A DNA stretch of 64,000 nucleotides from positions 40,008-104,007 of the forward strand of contig NZ_WNXX01000014.1 of NCBI RefSeq assembly GCF_009733795.1. The letters run 5' to 3'. The stretch comes from Actinotalea caeni (lineage in GTDB: Bacteria; Actinomycetota; Actinomycetes; Actinomycetales; Beutenbergiaceae). Positions 63,189 to 64,000 of the stretch are shown piece by piece. The notes beneath the pieces were generated by a model. The model was not told where the DNA came from and ran no database searches. It worked only from the letters and a program-made list of their open reading frames with translations. How positions within the stretch are numbered: the stretch's first letter is position 1; each line of letters opens with the position of its first letter. Made by a program: the position numbers and the translations under genes.

Positions 63189-64000
63189 TCAGCCGGTCGC
63201 GAGCGTGACGAGCACGGGCAGGTGGTCGGAGGCGAGCGTGCTGGGCACGCGGACGTCGGCGACCGTGAGGTCCGGGGTGACGAGCACGTAGTCGATCCGC
63301 TTCTCGGGCGCCTCGGCGGGCGAGGTGTCGGCGCCACCGGGGTCGGCGTCGACGAGACCGGTGCCGAGGACGAGCGCGTAGGCCTGCTCGCCCTCGACCA
63401 TGTTGAGGTCGCCGCCCAGCACGACCGGCCCGCCCGCGGCGAGCACGTCGCTCAGGACGGCGGCGAGGTCGGCCGCCTGCGCCGTCACGCCGTCGTCGTT
63501 GGGCTGCAGGTGCGTCGCGACGTAGGTGAGCTCGCCGCCGTCGGGCGTGACGACGAGCGCCTGCGCGCCGGTGACGGCGCCGTGCGAGGGCAGCGGGTGC
63601 CAGGAGAGACGCACGCGGTCGGCGTCGAGGAGGACGGCGTCGCCCCACACGGGGTCCGCGGCCGCGCCGAACCACCCCGTCGTGCCGAGCAGGCGCTCGA
63701 GGATCGCGAGCTGGTCCTGCCCGCCGTTGAGGTACCAGCCGCGGTCGACCTCGCTGAGGAGCGAGACCTGGGCCTGCGCGAGCACCTCGGCGACGTCCTG
63801 CGGCCGGAACCGGCCGTCGATGCCGTAGCCCATGCGCAGGTTGTACGCCGCGACCGTCGTGGTGCCCTCGGCCGGCTGCGCGGTGGGCACCGGGGTGATC
63901 GTCGCGCCCGGCCCGACGGCGGCCAGGCCGGTCGCGACCAGCGCGCCGGCGCCGACGACGAGCGGCCGCACCGGGCGCGCCGGCACCACCGCGCGCGGCC
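63189..64000 (-). CDS. Endonuclease/exonuclease/phosphatase family protein, 5' end beyond window
   Basis: The frame is open to the window edge, so the start is missing; an internal GTG at 63989 is unlikely to be the true start, as such proteins usually have a multi-helix membrane part before this domain. The visible part has one hydrophobic segment (LVVGAGALVATGLAAVGPGA) then the EEP domain: VAAYNLRMGYGIDGRFRPQD, VSLLSEVDRGWYLNGGQDQL (catalytic Glu), YVATHLQPNDDG, VVLGGDLNMVEGEQAYALVL (Asp/Asn) and the final SDHLPVLVTLATG (Asp-His). All catalytic positions are present. Probably a membrane-anchored phosphodiesterase facing outward; substrate unknown. Confidence 0.85.
   Translation of the reverse strand, partial: PRAVVPARPVRPLVVGAGALVATGLAAVGPGATITPVPTAQPAEGTTTVAAYNLRMGYGIDGRFRPQDVAEVLAQAQVSLLSEVDRGWYLNGGQDQLAILERLLGTTGWFGAAADPVWGDAVLLDADRVRLSWHPLPSHGAVTGAQALVVTPDGGELTYVATHLQPNDDGVTAQAADLAAVLSDVLAAGGPVVLGGDLNMVEGEQAYALVLGTGLVDADPGGADTSPAEAPEKRIDYVLVTPDLTVADVRVPSTLASDHLPVLVTLATG

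Overview
The window is a chromosomal segment of a high-GC Gram-positive bacterium, most likely an actinobacterium of the order Micrococcales and perhaps close to Cellulomonadaceae. This rests on the very high GC content, the many GTG starts and 4-bp gene overlaps, the conserved order prfB-ftsE-ftsX-M23 peptidase-smpB-ssrA, a tmRNA tag ending in ALAA, an RskA-type anti-sigma factor, a class F sortase, DUF3039 and ANTAR proteins. The genus is inference.

Layout. Positions 1-7.05 kb hold a partial secreted protein, a HhH-GPD repair protein, a Bcr/CflA-type efflux pump with a candidate operator, a DUF2087-like protein, an aldehyde dehydrogenase, a patch of 28-bp repeats, and an EntS-type exporter. 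Positions 7.1-14.5 kb are housekeeping: release factor 2, the FtsEX division complex with its likely M23 hydrolase partner, SmpB, a DUF2207 membrane protein, and tmRNA. SmpB and tmRNA are the two halves of the trans-translation system.

Positions 14.5-28.4 kb form a genomic island in the 3' end of ssrA, bounded by 20-bp identical att-like repeats. It carries a tyrosine integrase broken by two frameshifts, a PD-(D/E)XK-like protein, a lone nucleotidyltransferase, a complete type I restriction-modification operon (hsdM-hsdS-hsdR), a 524-aa coiled-coil protein just downstream, and a coupled pair of a 73-aa protein and a PD-(D/E)XK nuclease. This reads as a defence island. A 70-bp hairpin-forming element occurs three times: just inside the left end, in the middle, and just outside the right end.

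Positions 28.7-31.6 kb are a reverse-strand operon for a DUF4397 surface protein with a possible sorting signal, a class F sortase, an ECF sigma factor and its anti-sigma factor. Positions 31.9-42.0 kb look like a stress or redox cluster: two GAF-ANTAR regulators, two DUF7882 paralogues, a phosphotransferase-like protein, a glutamate-cysteine ligase-like enzyme, a PfpI/DJ-1 protein, DUF4235, two small proteins, a stress-type SDR, a haem-oxygenase-like protein and a disulfide reductase-like flavoenzyme. Positions 42.0-45.2 kb encode a four-gene osmoprotectant (OpuC-type) ABC transporter.

Positions 46.2-53.4 kb are a carbohydrate locus. A LacI regulator diverges from a GH10 xylanase across a perfect 18-bp palindrome, followed by an Lpl-type ABC importer (binding protein and two permeases) and a DUF624 protein, which suggests uptake of xylan-derived oligosaccharides. 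The rest, 53.5-64.0 kb, is mostly metabolism and maintenance: NADP-type glutamate dehydrogenase, a lone ABC ATPase, an AMIN-like secreted protein, acyl-CoA dehydrogenase, a PNPOx-like flavoprotein, HU, DUF3039 with a coupled DEAD/DEAH helicase, a HIT protein, nicotinate phosphoribosyltransferase, and an endonuclease/exonuclease/phosphatase-type protein that runs off the end.
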